This document shows, in pieces, positions 51,231 through 59,268 of a stretch of 64,000 nt of DNA. The notes beneath the pieces are model-generated. The model was not told the DNA's origin. It searched no databases and saw only the letters and a program-made list of their open reading frames with translations. The stretch is from contig NZ_JASISO010000004.1 of NCBI RefSeq assembly GCF_030063135.1, forward strand, positions 1 through 64,000, given 5' to 3'. The translations under genes and the position numbers were made by a program. Source of the stretch: Streptomyces sp. G-G2 (GTDB lineage Bacteria; Actinomycetota; Actinomycetes; Streptomycetales; Streptomycetaceae). Position 1 is the first letter of the stretch. Every line of letters starts with the position of its first letter.

Positions 51231-53574
51231 CGAACAGCCTCCGATGTGCAGCGGGGCCCGCCGACAGATCCTCGGCCGACCGATAGCTGGTGGCTTCGCC
51301 GTTCTCGACGACCACGATGAGGTCCGCGTCCCGCGCAGCCGACAGACGGTGCGCCACGGCGATCAGAGTGCGCCCGCCCCCCGAAAGATTCGCGAAGATC
51401 TTTTCCTCGGTTTCTCGATCTACGGCGCTCGTGGCCTCGTCCAGAATCAGCAGCTCCGGCCCCCGGACCAAGGCGCGCGCGAGCGCGACGCGTTGCCGCT
51501 GGCCGCCCGAGATACCCGCGCCGTTCGGCCCGACCATGGTCTCGTAGCCCATCGGCATCGCCATGACCTCTTCGTGGATGCAGGCGCTGACGGCCGATTC
51601 CTTGATCTGCTCGTCGGTCATGTCCGCCTTGCCTATGGCGATGTTGTCGCGGATGGAACCGGCGAACAGCCGCGTGTCCTGGTTGACGAAGGAGATGGAA
51701 CGCCGGAGCACCGGCCGGTCGAGCTGTTCCATGGAGACGCCGTTCAGCCGGACGCTGCCCTCGGTCGCGAGGTAGAGTCCGGCGGCCATCGCGGCCAGCG
51801 TCGACTTGCCCGAGCCGGTCCGGCCGAGCACCACGGTGAAGGATCCGGGGGCGATGGCGAGGTCCACGTTCTTCAGCACCGGCCGCGCACCGCCGGGGTA
51901 GCCGAATCCGACGGCCTCGAACTCGACCGCGCCGCTGCCGTCCCCGGTCACCAGGACGTCCTGCGGGGAGTGTTCCGGCGCGGCGTCCAGGATGTCGCTC
52001 AGCCGTGCCAGCGGCGCGTACAGGCCGGCCACCTGAAGACCGTTCTGGACGATGTTCGTCAGCGGCACCAGCATGCCCATGGACAGCGAGGCGAACCCGA
52101 CCACGGTGCCCAGCGAGGCCGAACCCTGCGATACGCGCACTGCGCCGACCAGGAGCACGAGGACCGGGGCGACGAACTGGATGCTCATGCTCAGCGCCCC
52201 GCTCAGCACTGCCCACCGGCGGGAGCGGCTGCGGGCGTTGATCTCGTCGGCCAGCACGTTCGACCAGCGCTCGCCGGCCAGCTGGTCCAGGCCGGCGGCC
52301 TTGAGGGTGGCGACCCCGTCCAGCAGTTCGATCAGCTCGCCCTCGGCGTGTGCCTGGCTCTCCAGAGCGTCCACCGAGAGGTACCGCTGTCGCCGCCAGG
52401 ACGTCACCAGGACGGTGATCTGAAGGACTGCCAGTACGAAGACCAGCAACGCCAGTTCGGGATCGACCAGCGGCAGCAGAACGGTGTAGCCGAGGACCAG
52501 CACGCCGTCGAAGGCGGCTGACAACGTCGTGTTCGTCAGGACCTGGCGGGTGACGTTGGTGGTCCGCACGCGCATCGCCAGGTCCCCGCTGTTGCGGGTG
52601 ACGAAGTAGTCGTAGGGCAGCGACAGCAGGTGCTGGAGGATGCCGAGTGTCACCTGCTTGTCGGCCAGCACCTGCAACGACTGGATCGCCAGCCCTCGTG
52701 CGGCCTGGAGCCCGAAGAAGACGACCACCAGCACGGCCGCGCCCGCGGCCGCAAACGGCAGCCCGCCCAGTGATCCGCCGACCTTCGCGTGACTCACCAG
52801 GTATGCGGAAGCGAGCGGGACGATGAAGTTGAACGCCAGCAAGGCCAGCGACGTCGCGGTCAGCGCGCCCCAGTTCGCCGTCCGGGGGAGGAAGTGGCGC
52901 AGGTAGCTCCACGGGCTCTTCGGCTTCTGGAGGTCCGAGGTCGTGTCCGTCGGACGGTCCTGGACCAGCGGCGCCTGGAACTCCAGCACGACACCGGTGA
53001 AGGCCTTCGCCGCGGTCTCGAGGTCCACCCGGCGGCGTCCGAACGAGGGATCGATGATGTAGACCCAGCCGTGCGAGACCCGCTCCAGCACGACGAAGTG
53101 ATTGAAGTTCCAGAACAGGATGCTGGCGGGCGGCAGGTCGGCGAGGCCGTCGATCGTGGCACGCACACCGCGCCCGGACAGGCCGTGGCGCCGGGCCGTC
53201 TCCAGCAGGGTCCGCGCCGAGACTCCGTCCCGGCCGGTGGAGGTCTCCTGCCGCAGCTGCTCGACCCCGATCTCGACGCCGTGGAAGGCGAGCACCATGG
53301 ACAGGCACGCCACGCCGCAGTCCGTCATCTGCGACTGGATCCGGACCGGGACCCGCCGGTTCGCGTGACGCGACGTCCGGGATGCGGAACGCCGTTCGGA
53401 ACCGTCGCTCTGTACCTGCTGTTCGGGACGGATCCGAGCGCGGGTGGCGATCAGCGGACCGAACTCCTGCGAGGTCGACCGCTTCTCCAAAGCTTCGCGA
53501 CGGAACCGTCGGTCCCGTTCCGCGAAACCGTCTCGCGGGAGCTGTCGCTCGTCCGATCCGCTCATCCGTACCAT
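51223..53574 (-). CDS. Peptidase-containing ABC exporter (C39 protease-PCAT)
   Basis: Bacteriocin-type exporter of 783 residues that both cuts a double-glycine leader and pumps the product out. Peptidase C39 domain about 78-205: Q82 and C86 in SQMTDCGVACLSM, H159 in NFNHFVVLERV, D175 in IIDPSFG. Six-helix membrane domain about 225-505. ATPase domain with Walker A GRTGSGKST, Q-loop FVNQDTRLFAG, signature GISGGQRQR, Walker B LLILDEATSAVD and H-loop AVAHRLSA. The N-terminus carries an unusual basic/charged extension of about 75 residues before the protease. Its substrate is very likely the peptide encoded just upstream at 53752-53862. Confidence 0.93.
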   Translation of the reverse strand: MVRMSGSDERQLPRDGFAERDRRFRREALEKRSTSQEFGPLIATRARIRPEQQVQSDGSERRSASRTSRHANRRVPVRIQSQMTDCGVACLSMVLAFHGVEIGVEQLRQETSTGRDGVSARTLLETARRHGLSGRGVRATIDGLADLPPASILFWNFNHFVVLERVSHGWVYIIDPSFGRRRVDLETAAKAFTGVVLEFQAPLVQDRPTDTTSDLQKPKSPWSYLRHFLPRTANWGALTATSLALLAFNFIVPLASAYLVSHAKVGGSLGGLPFAAAGAAVLVVVFFGLQAARGLAIQSLQVLADKQVTLGILQHLLSLPYDYFVTRNSGDLAMRVRTTNVTRQVLTNTTLSAAFDGVLVLGYTVLLPLVDPELALLVFVLAVLQITVLVTSWRRQRYLSVDALESQAHAEGELIELLDGVATLKAAGLDQLAGERWSNVLADEINARSRSRRWAVLSGALSMSIQFVAPVLVLLVGAVRVSQGSASLGTVVGFASLSMGMLVPLTNIVQNGLQVAGLYAPLARLSDILDAAPEHSPQDVLVTGDGSGAVEFEAVGFGYPGGARPVLKNVDLAIAPGSFTVVLGRTGSGKSTLAAMAAGLYLATEGSVRLNGVSMEQLDRPVLRRSISFVNQDTRLFAGSIRDNIAIGKADMTDEQIKESAVSACIHEEVMAMPMGYETMVGPNGAGISGGQRQRVALARALVRGPELLILDEATSAVDRETEEKIFANLSGGGRTLIAVAHRLSAARDADLIVVVENGEATSYRSAEDLSAGPAAHRRLFDV

Positions 53575-53649
53575 TCCCCATGCGTTGCCGGTGGGGCCAC
53601 CGGCGCGCCGCCGAATCGATCACGTGCGTGTTTGTGCAAAATGCAAATC

Positions 53650-53689
53650 GGGAGCCAGCCGACGGGCTATGAGCCGTCGGCTGGCTCCC
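53650..53689 (-). terminator. Intercistronic hairpin between leader-peptide gene and exporter gene
   Basis: A perfect 16-bp stem (53650-53665 with 53674-53689) and 8-base loop, followed in the minus direction by the T-rich GATTTGCATTTTGC. Such attenuating stems after precursor genes allow far more peptide than exporter to be made. Confidence 0.75.
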
Positions 53690-53751
53690 ACTCGATCTAT
53701 GGATGGTGCGCCCCTGAGGGCGCCGTCCCCGTCGATCCATCAGGGCTGAAT

Positions 53752-53862
53752 TCAGCTCACCTTCGCGCCGGCGGGCACAGCGCCCACGCCACCGAGGATG
53801 TCGTCGAGGTCAGCATCCGACAGCTCGCAGATGTCGACGTTGTTGAAGTTGATCTTCTCCAT
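53752..53862 (-). CDS. Double-glycine leader peptide (predicted RiPP-like precursor, 36 aa)
   Basis: ORF of 36 residues. It starts MEKINFNNVDIC and continues ELSDADLDDILGG, a textbook double-glycine leader end (acidic, with L-S-D-x-D-L-x-x-I-x-G-G spacing). Cleavage after GG (residues 24-25) would leave the core VGAVPAGAKVS. The ribosome site AAGGAGGTG ends 6 bases before the ATG and is the best in the whole window. It lies between a condensation-domain gene and the C39 exporter gene, and a strong hairpin follows. The core has one Lys, one Ser and no Cys or Thr, so lanthionine chemistry is not expected. C12 in the leader is a curiosity. No homologue known to me. Confidence 0.82.
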   Translation of the reverse strand: MEKINFNNVDICELSDADLDDILGGVGAVPAGAKVS

Positions 53863-53961
53863 GAAAAACACCTCCTTTCCTCAAGTGATTCTTGTGATGT
53901 CGCCGTCGGCTTTCGACACATCCCGACTCAAGGAGCGGGACGGCATCCGGCCGACGGACGT

Positions 53962-55578
53962 CTATGTGGGACCGCAGACCACAACGACATCCCCAGGGAT
54001 GACGAGGTCCGGCGTATCCGGTTCGGCTGCACGCAGCCTGGCACGGAGATCATCGATATCGGTACCGACGGCCGCGCGCACTGTCGCGCGCAATGCCGTA
54101 CCGCCGTCGCGATGATTTCCGACTTCGACATCCGCCGCCGCCACTCCGGGCATTCCAGCCAGCCCGGCGGCGATTTCAGCGATATCGAAGGAGATTACTG
54201 AACGACCCGAATAATCCTTCAGTGATTCCACTCTACGGTCATCTTCACATGATGTCGAGTGGCTTTCTTCCTGCCTTTTCGACCGGAAGACATCCACATC
54301 ATGTGTCCTGGCCCGAAGAATATCCAGGAATTCTTTCGAGCCGGCGTCCGAGAATACCGATTCAAGGAAGACGAGGCGCAGAGCCGTCTCATCCTGATCG
54401 CAGCGCACCTGAAGGCTCACGCCATCGGTTTCATGGGCGAAATCGGGCCAGTACGGCCCGGTCTGCACCACCACCGAAGGCGTCAGCAGCTCCTCTTCGA
54501 TCTGCCGGCCGCCGAGATGGTTGATCGAGATTCCGCAGGCTCGGTGGGCGCCCCAGCGCTCACGGGAGATCCGGCGGATCGCGGTGAACGCCTCGACCGA
54601 CAGGTCCCGGTGCGCGACCACGGCCAACAGCTCCCGTTTGACCTGGCGCACCAGGTCACCTGGCTCGGTCGGGCGTTCCAGGACCACTGGCAGCGGCACC
54701 ATGAACATCCCGACAACGCCGCGCTCAGCCCACCGGCGGGTGTCCACCGGGATGCTGATTTTCACCAGGTCCTGGTCGGTGAACTCGAACAGGGCGGCCG
54801 CGAACGCGGCAAGAATCCATTGGAACTCCGTCACTCCGGCTGCCCGTGAGCGATCTCGGAGGGCCGCCAAATCGGCTTCCCGCCAGTTCGACCTCTTGAC
54901 CACGCAGGATTGACCGCCATCGCGCGACCCCATCCGCTCGATCGCCTGGAAGGTGGGCGGCGCAGTGGCCGCCCGCGACTCCCAGAAGCTGTCACGGGAT
55001 GAGTCCGAACGCTCCCGGGCAGCCCTCAGGCGTTCCTGGACGACGGATTCAAATCTGACGGGCACGCCCACGACCGGCTCGTTCCCGGCTTCCAGCTCCC
55101 GATAGCGCCGCCACAGGTCACGGACGAACAACGCCCGGCCCGTACCGTCGACCGCCAAGTGGGAGAAGGTGGCAAGGAGCGCGTGAACCGACTCGGAGTA
55201 CCTGAGCAGGCGGAATCGGAATGGAAGCTCCTCCGCCAGCTGCCAGTCTTTCCGCAGATCCGCCATGAGCACATTACGTGCATAGCGGCCGAACTGCTCC
55301 TCGTTCTTGCTCTCCACCTGCCGGCAATCAATCAGATCCGTCCCCTCGGGGACTTCTCCGACCCATTGCACAGGTTCACCGTCGGCCGTTGTGGCGATGC
55401 CCAGGCGAAGCGCCTCATGATCCGTCACGCAGCCCTTGAGGGCAGTGATGAACCGCGTGACGTCCAGCTCACCGGAAATGCGGTGCTGAATGTACACCGG
55501 ATTCCGGCTGCCCGGATTCTTCCGAAGGCCGGACCAATGGTTGTACTGCCCCTCGGTGAGAGGAAACGTACGACTCAT
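53962..55578 (-). CDS. Free-standing condensation-domain protein with ANL-C-like tail
   Basis: NRPS-type condensation/acyltransferase fold of 538 residues, first gene of the minus operon. N-terminal MSRTFPLTEGQYNHW resembles the C1 motif. The catalytic motif is SHLAVDG (H140, D144, G145), a variant of HHxxxDG that keeps the second His. Later motifs: ISIPVDTRRW and VGMFMVPLPV. Residues about 452-538 (FDIAEIAAGLAGMPGVAAAD, LRARLRAAEPDTPD) look like the C-terminal subdomain of an adenylation enzyme without the catalytic lysine. ATG 55578 is chosen because it starts the C1 motif after a G-rich ribosome site. Likely forms an amide or ester bond with an ACP-bound group. Confidence 0.83.
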   Translation of the reverse strand: MSRTFPLTEGQYNHWSGLRKNPGSRNPVYIQHRISGELDVTRFITALKGCVTDHEALRLGIATTADGEPVQWVGEVPEGTDLIDCRQVESKNEEQFGRYARNVLMADLRKDWQLAEELPFRFRLLRYSESVHALLATFSHLAVDGTGRALFVRDLWRRYRELEAGNEPVVGVPVRFESVVQERLRAARERSDSSRDSFWESRAATAPPTFQAIERMGSRDGGQSCVVKRSNWREADLAALRDRSRAAGVTEFQWILAAFAAALFEFTDQDLVKISIPVDTRRWAERGVVGMFMVPLPVVLERPTEPGDLVRQVKRELLAVVAHRDLSVEAFTAIRRISRERWGAHRACGISINHLGGRQIEEELLTPSVVVQTGPYWPDFAHETDGVSLQVRCDQDETALRLVFLESVFSDAGSKEFLDILRARTHDVDVFRSKRQEESHSTSCEDDRRVESLKDYSGRSVISFDIAEIAAGLAGMPGVAAADVEVGNHRDGGTALRATVRAAVGTDIDDLRARLRAAEPDTPDLVIPGDVVVVCGPT

Positions 55579-56573
55579 GGCACCCCCCGGAACTATAGAA
55601 GCAACAGTGAAAGCAATCGGCAACCTCATGGCGGCACTCCGCAAGAGTGCTGGTGCCATGAAAGCTTTTTGTTCTCCGCCCTCCCGGGCGTTGACCACCG
55701 ATGTGGATCATGTTCACACGTTCGTAATCCGCCCGTCAACCTCCCCTGGATCAAACATTGCCCGGGGATGTGCGGAAGGCATTCTGCAGTGGATCGACCT
55801 CGATTTGTCGGCCATGCCGGCCAACTGGTCGTTCCCAAACAATTGGACCATCTTGCCAAGGGCGCAAACAGGGCCTCCCAGGTAAATGCCTTGCCCTTTC
55901 GGGCGACCATTTACCGTCGAGCCTCTCCGCCCGGCGCGCCGACAGGTGCTCCGAGCAGGAGGCCGATCCGTCGGTCCCAGCGGTCCAGCTGCCTGCCTGG
56001 TCCCTGTGATCAGCCTCCGCCAGGCCATCACCCGTATGCAAGGTGTTGCCCGTTGTCCGATGGTTTGACAACGGTGGGCAACGGCTGCGCCCAAGGAACC
56101 CGCACCTGGTACCCATTGACGACATTTCAAGCAACGGCCTTGACATCGATTGATCATCGGCAGTTGACTGCCACTCGGCGTTCGTTCCGAACGGGGTCTA
56201 TACAGAATCTATCCAGCATGAAGCACTGCAGCCATCGCGGTCCTCGGCGTCGCTTCTGCCACCATGTGTGAACGGCACTGTGCTGCGCTCGCGATATCGC
56301 GGGAATCGCAGGTAATGAGCGGACCGATCGTCCGGAAATATGTGACGGGGATTCACTCATTCGAATTCCCGACCGGGCTCGACCGTTCCGCCACCGGAAA
56401 GTCGGCGCCTCGGAAGCGCTGCAGTGCTGAAGCCCGGCCAGTGCTCGATTCCCGTCGCTGGCGCAGCCGGACAGTGTGAAGAAACCGGCAGCAGAAATGT
56501 CCGCCGCCCGAGACGGTCCAGCGCCCCTCCACCAGTTGATCTGGAGAGACCGATCAAGAATGAGGACACCGCC
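55579..56573. promoter_or_regulatory. Divergent control region of the biosynthetic locus
   Basis: About 995 bp between the two operons, clearly less GC rich than the genes. No open frame has convincing codon use. It contains a two-step dyad at 56045-56082 (GTTGCCCGTTGTC ... GACAACGGTGGGCAAC) and a smaller one, GGCAGT-TG-ACTGCC, at 56159-56172. TTGACA occurs at 56140-56145. On the minus strand, TATAGT (complement of 55592-55597) sits about 14 bases before the condensation gene start and could be a -10 element. No pathway-specific regulator gene is encoded here. Confidence 0.5.
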
Positions 56574-57269
56574 ATGCCATTGGGACCTTCCGGATTCTCC
56601 CTGATCGACCTACCCGAAGCGCCGGCCGAGCTGCTGGCGAGCTACGACGATCTGCCAGTCGACGAACATATGGGACACGGCACGCGTTACAAGAAGTTCT
56701 CCCAGTACCGGCTGTCGCCGACCGAGGGCGAAAGCTGGAACTTCGCGCTGCTGCCGCACCGGGACTACACCGCGTACAAGAAGTTCAACGCAGTCGGCGG
56801 CGGGATGCGCCGCTCCTATCTGCCGGTAGCAGTCGACTTCACCCCGCTCATCGCCATCGGAGTCGAGGCGTTCGGGCTCGATCGCGGCGAGGACTGGCAG
56901 ATCAACCTGCACCAGAACCGCACCTGCGCCGGGCCCGGTCGGCCCGGCCCGCTCACCCCTGAAGGGGTCCATCACGACGGGCACGAGTTCGTCATGATCG
57001 GTGTGCTGCGCCGCGAGCGGGTGGGCGGCGGCGAGACCCGTCTGTGGCGGCCGGACGCCGAGCAGCCGTTCTGGACCGGCACCCTGCAAGGCGGCCAGGC
57101 CGTACTCCTCGATGACAAGCAGCTCGCGCATGACGTCACGGACGTCGTGGCCGCAGCCGACGAGCCCGGCCATCGCGACATCTTCATCGTCGCCTTCTCG
57201 CGCTGGAGCGAGAAGTGGTACGGCGCCGAACACGACGCGGCCGCGCTCGCCGACGCCGAAGTCCGATAG
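56574..57269 (+). CDS. 2-oxoglutarate/Fe(II) oxygenase, amino-acid-hydroxylase type
   Basis: Protein of 231 residues of the 2OG-Fe_Oxy_2 family, which includes isoleucine/leucine dioxygenases. Predicted metal ligands H133 and D135 in PEGVHHDGHEFV and H186 in DDKQLAHDVTDV; a late RDIFIVAF strand would hold the 2OG-binding Arg. N-terminal half with FSQYRLSPTEGESWNF and RRSYLPVAVDFTPL also matches the family. ATG 56574 follows GAGGA by 7 bases. First gene of the plus operon; likely hydroxylates a free aliphatic amino acid used by the next enzymes. Confidence 0.85.
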   Translation: MPLGPSGFSLIDLPEAPAELLASYDDLPVDEHMGHGTRYKKFSQYRLSPTEGESWNFALLPHRDYTAYKKFNAVGGGMRRSYLPVAVDFTPLIAIGVEAFGLDRGEDWQINLHQNRTCAGPGRPGPLTPEGVHHDGHEFVMIGVLRRERVGGGETRLWRPDAEQPFWTGTLQGGQAVLLDDKQLAHDVTDVVAAADEPGHRDIFIVAFSRWSEKWYGAEHDAAALADAEVR

Positions 57270-57275
57270 AAGAGA

Positions 57276-57289
57276 AACGGTATACCGTT
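57276..57289 (+). promoter_or_regulatory. 14-bp perfect palindrome at the diiron-oxidase start
   Basis: AACGGTATACCGTT lies in the 22-bp gap before the next gene, covering the place where a ribosome site would be. It could be an operator or a small stem limiting translation. Confidence 0.4.
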
Positions 57290-57291
57290 GC

Positions 57292-58365
57292 ATGTGTACG
57301 AACTGGAACAACCTGCTCTCCACCGGTCTGCTCGCCACGCTGAGGGCACTGGACAAGGGCACAGCCGACGAGCTGACCCTGCTGTCCGAGAACTACTCGT
57401 TCCGAGGCGAACTCGCCGGGATCTGCCGGTCCTTGGCCGTCCGCGCGTACAAGGACGGTGAGCGGTCCGCGCTGGCCGAGCTCCACGCGGCGCTGGCCCT
57501 GGTCTACGAACGAGACTTCTCCGGCGCCCGCGTGACCGACGCGGACCACGAGCGGCAGCCGATCCTCCGGGACGTGGCGGCGCTGTTGGAGCGGGCCGTC
57601 CTGGGCCGTGAACTGTCGCGGATATCCGAGTCGAGCGTGACCGGCCATCCCACCTCGGGCACCGAATATGTCCGCTGGCTCAAGAAAATGGTGGGCGAGC
57701 ACCCGGCCGGCTGGCACCCCTTCTACCACCAGCACCTGGCCAAGCACGGCAGCCGTGAGGACCTGCGCCTGCTGCTCGCCCAGGAGACCAACCTCGACCC
57801 GCGTTTCGACGACATCCTCGCCCTCATGCAGATCGGTCGGCACGGCGGCGAGAAGCTGGAGATCGCCGCCAATTACTGGGACGAGATGGGCAACGGCGAC
57901 CCGGCACAGGTGCATACGAAGCTGTTCGGCGAGGCACTGGCCGCGATCGGGGCCGATCCGGATTTCGTCCGTGCCACCTTCCTGCTGGAGGCCGGGGTCT
58001 CCGGCAATATCTCGGCCTGCCTCGCGCTCTCCCGCAGGCACTACTACAAGGCCGTCGGCTACTTCGGCGTCACCGAATACCTGGCTCCGCGCCGCTTCCG
58101 CTGCGTGGTCGACGCCTGGCGGCGCCACGACCTGGACGAGGTCGGCATCGTCTACCACGAACTGCACATCGGGGTAGACGCGGGCCATGCTGCAGGATGG
58201 TTCAAGAACGTCGTCGGCCCGCTGGTGGACGCCGATCCGCGGATCGGCAGGGAGATCGCTCTGGGCGCCATGATGCGGCTCAACACCTCGCAGGACTACC
58301 TCGACGCACTCCTGAAGCGCAGCTCTGCGTCTGCGAAGCCGACAACGACTTCTGTCACGGTCTGA
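57292..58365 (+). CDS. Haem-oxygenase-like diiron oxidase (HDO superfamily)
   Basis: Protein of 357 residues, mostly helical. Family-type metal helices: LLAQETNLDPRFDDILALM (E165), KLEIAANYWDEMGNGDPAQV (E190 region) with H208 shortly after, VGYFGVTEYLAPRRF (E262) and YHELHIGVDAGHAAGWF (D296, H299 region). This ligand pattern is that of HDOs such as UndA, SznF-central and PolF-like enzymes, which use O2 to desaturate, cyclise, cleave or N-oxygenate amino acids. N-terminal 130 residues form an added helical domain. No ribosome site is visible because the gap is filled by a palindrome; a start further upstream cannot be excluded. Confidence 0.78.
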   Translation: MCTNWNNLLSTGLLATLRALDKGTADELTLLSENYSFRGELAGICRSLAVRAYKDGERSALAELHAALALVYERDFSGARVTDADHERQPILRDVAALLERAVLGRELSRISESSVTGHPTSGTEYVRWLKKMVGEHPAGWHPFYHQHLAKHGSREDLRLLLAQETNLDPRFDDILALMQIGRHGGEKLEIAANYWDEMGNGDPAQVHTKLFGEALAAIGADPDFVRATFLLEAGVSGNISACLALSRRHYYKAVGYFGVTEYLAPRRFRCVVDAWRRHDLDEVGIVYHELHIGVDAGHAAGWFKNVVGPLVDADPRIGREIALGAMMRLNTSQDYLDALLKRSSASAKPTTTSVTV

Positions 58366-58377
58366 GGGATCGCCATC

Positions 58378-59268
58378 ATGTCCCAGGACACCGCTCCGGC
58401 CGTCGACTTCGCGAAGTACGAGGCCCTGGGCAACGACTACATCGTCATCGACCCGCGGCACACAGCCTTCGATCCCACCCCGGAAAACGTCCGGCTCGCC
58501 TGCGACCGGCACTTCGGCCTCGGCGCCGACGGCCTGCTGTACGGACCACTGTCCGCCGACAACGGCTTCCGGCTGCGGATCTTCAATCCGGACGGCACCG
58601 AGTGTGAGAAGAGCGGCAACGGTCTGCGCATCTTCGCCCGGTACCTCCGCGAGGCCGGTCACGCCATCACGGACGCGTTCACCCTGCACTCACTCGCAGG
58701 CCCCTCGGCCGTGCGCATCCTCGACGGTCGCGCGGGGATGGTGCGTATCGATCTCGGTCCCGCCACGACGGACAGCCGAGCCGTCGGAGCGGCAGGTCCC
58801 GCCCGCCCGATGCTGCGCGAGCCGCTCCACGCCGCCGGTAGCGGCCTGAGCGTGACCTGCGTACAGCTCGGAAACCCGCACTGCGTCGTATTCCTGGACG
58901 ACGAACCTGCCAGTGAGGAACTCGCCCGCCGGATCGGTCCCGCCGTACGCGACCACGAGCTGTTCACCCAACGGGTCAACGTCGAACTGCTGAACGTCAT
59001 CGACCGGGAGAACATCCGGATCGAGATCTACGAACGCGGGGCCGGCTACACGCTCTCCTCCGGCAGCAGCGCCTGCACGGCGGCCTTCGCCGCCCATGCC
59101 CGCGGACTCACCGGAACCCGGACGACGGTCCACATGCCCGGCGGCCGGGTCACCGTGGAGATCGACGACGACGGGCGCATCGCGCTCAGCGGCGAGGTCC
59201 GCCCCGTACTGCGGGGCCATTGGGCGCAGCGGATCGGGCAGCGGTTCGCCAGCCGGTCGTCCACGTGA
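58378..59268 (+). CDS. DapF-fold isomerase homologue lacking both catalytic cysteines
   Basis: Diaminopimelate-epimerase-fold protein of 296 residues. The fold markers are present: YEALGNDYIVID, FNPDGTECEKSGNGLRIFAR, QLGNPHCVVFLDD and ERGAGYTLSSGSSAC. In true DapF the two active-site cysteines lie in (Q)-C-G-N-G and (A)-C-G-S-G; here these are S79 and S228. The Glu of G-E-T is Tyr (GYT). It is therefore not a normal cofactor-free amino acid epimerase and may catalyse another proton transfer, cyclisation or elimination on the modified amino acid. Its stop overlaps the following aminotransferase start (GTGA). Confidence 0.88.
   Translation: MSQDTAPAVDFAKYEALGNDYIVIDPRHTAFDPTPENVRLACDRHFGLGADGLLYGPLSADNGFRLRIFNPDGTECEKSGNGLRIFARYLREAGHAITDAFTLHSLAGPSAVRILDGRAGMVRIDLGPATTDSRAVGAAGPARPMLREPLHAAGSGLSVTCVQLGNPHCVVFLDDEPASEELARRIGPAVRDHELFTQRVNVELLNVIDRENIRIEIYERGAGYTLSSGSSACTAAFAAHARGLTGTRTTVHMPGGRVTVEIDDDGRIALSGEVRPVLRGHWAQRIGQRFASRSST

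Noticed and set aside
51209..53740. 843-residue frame over the ABC exporter on the same strand
   Set aside because: Different frame from the exporter, Arg/Gly/Pro rich and without motifs; the 51223-53574 frame has complete C39 and ABC signatures.
51223..53862. Lanthipeptide or thiopeptide cluster
   Set aside because: No LanB/LanC/LanM, YcaO or radical-SAM gene is present and the predicted core lacks Cys and Thr.
55626..55910. 94-residue minus-strand ORF in the divergent control region
   Set aside because: No ribosome site, poor third-position GC bias and no similarity I can recognise; treated as chance.
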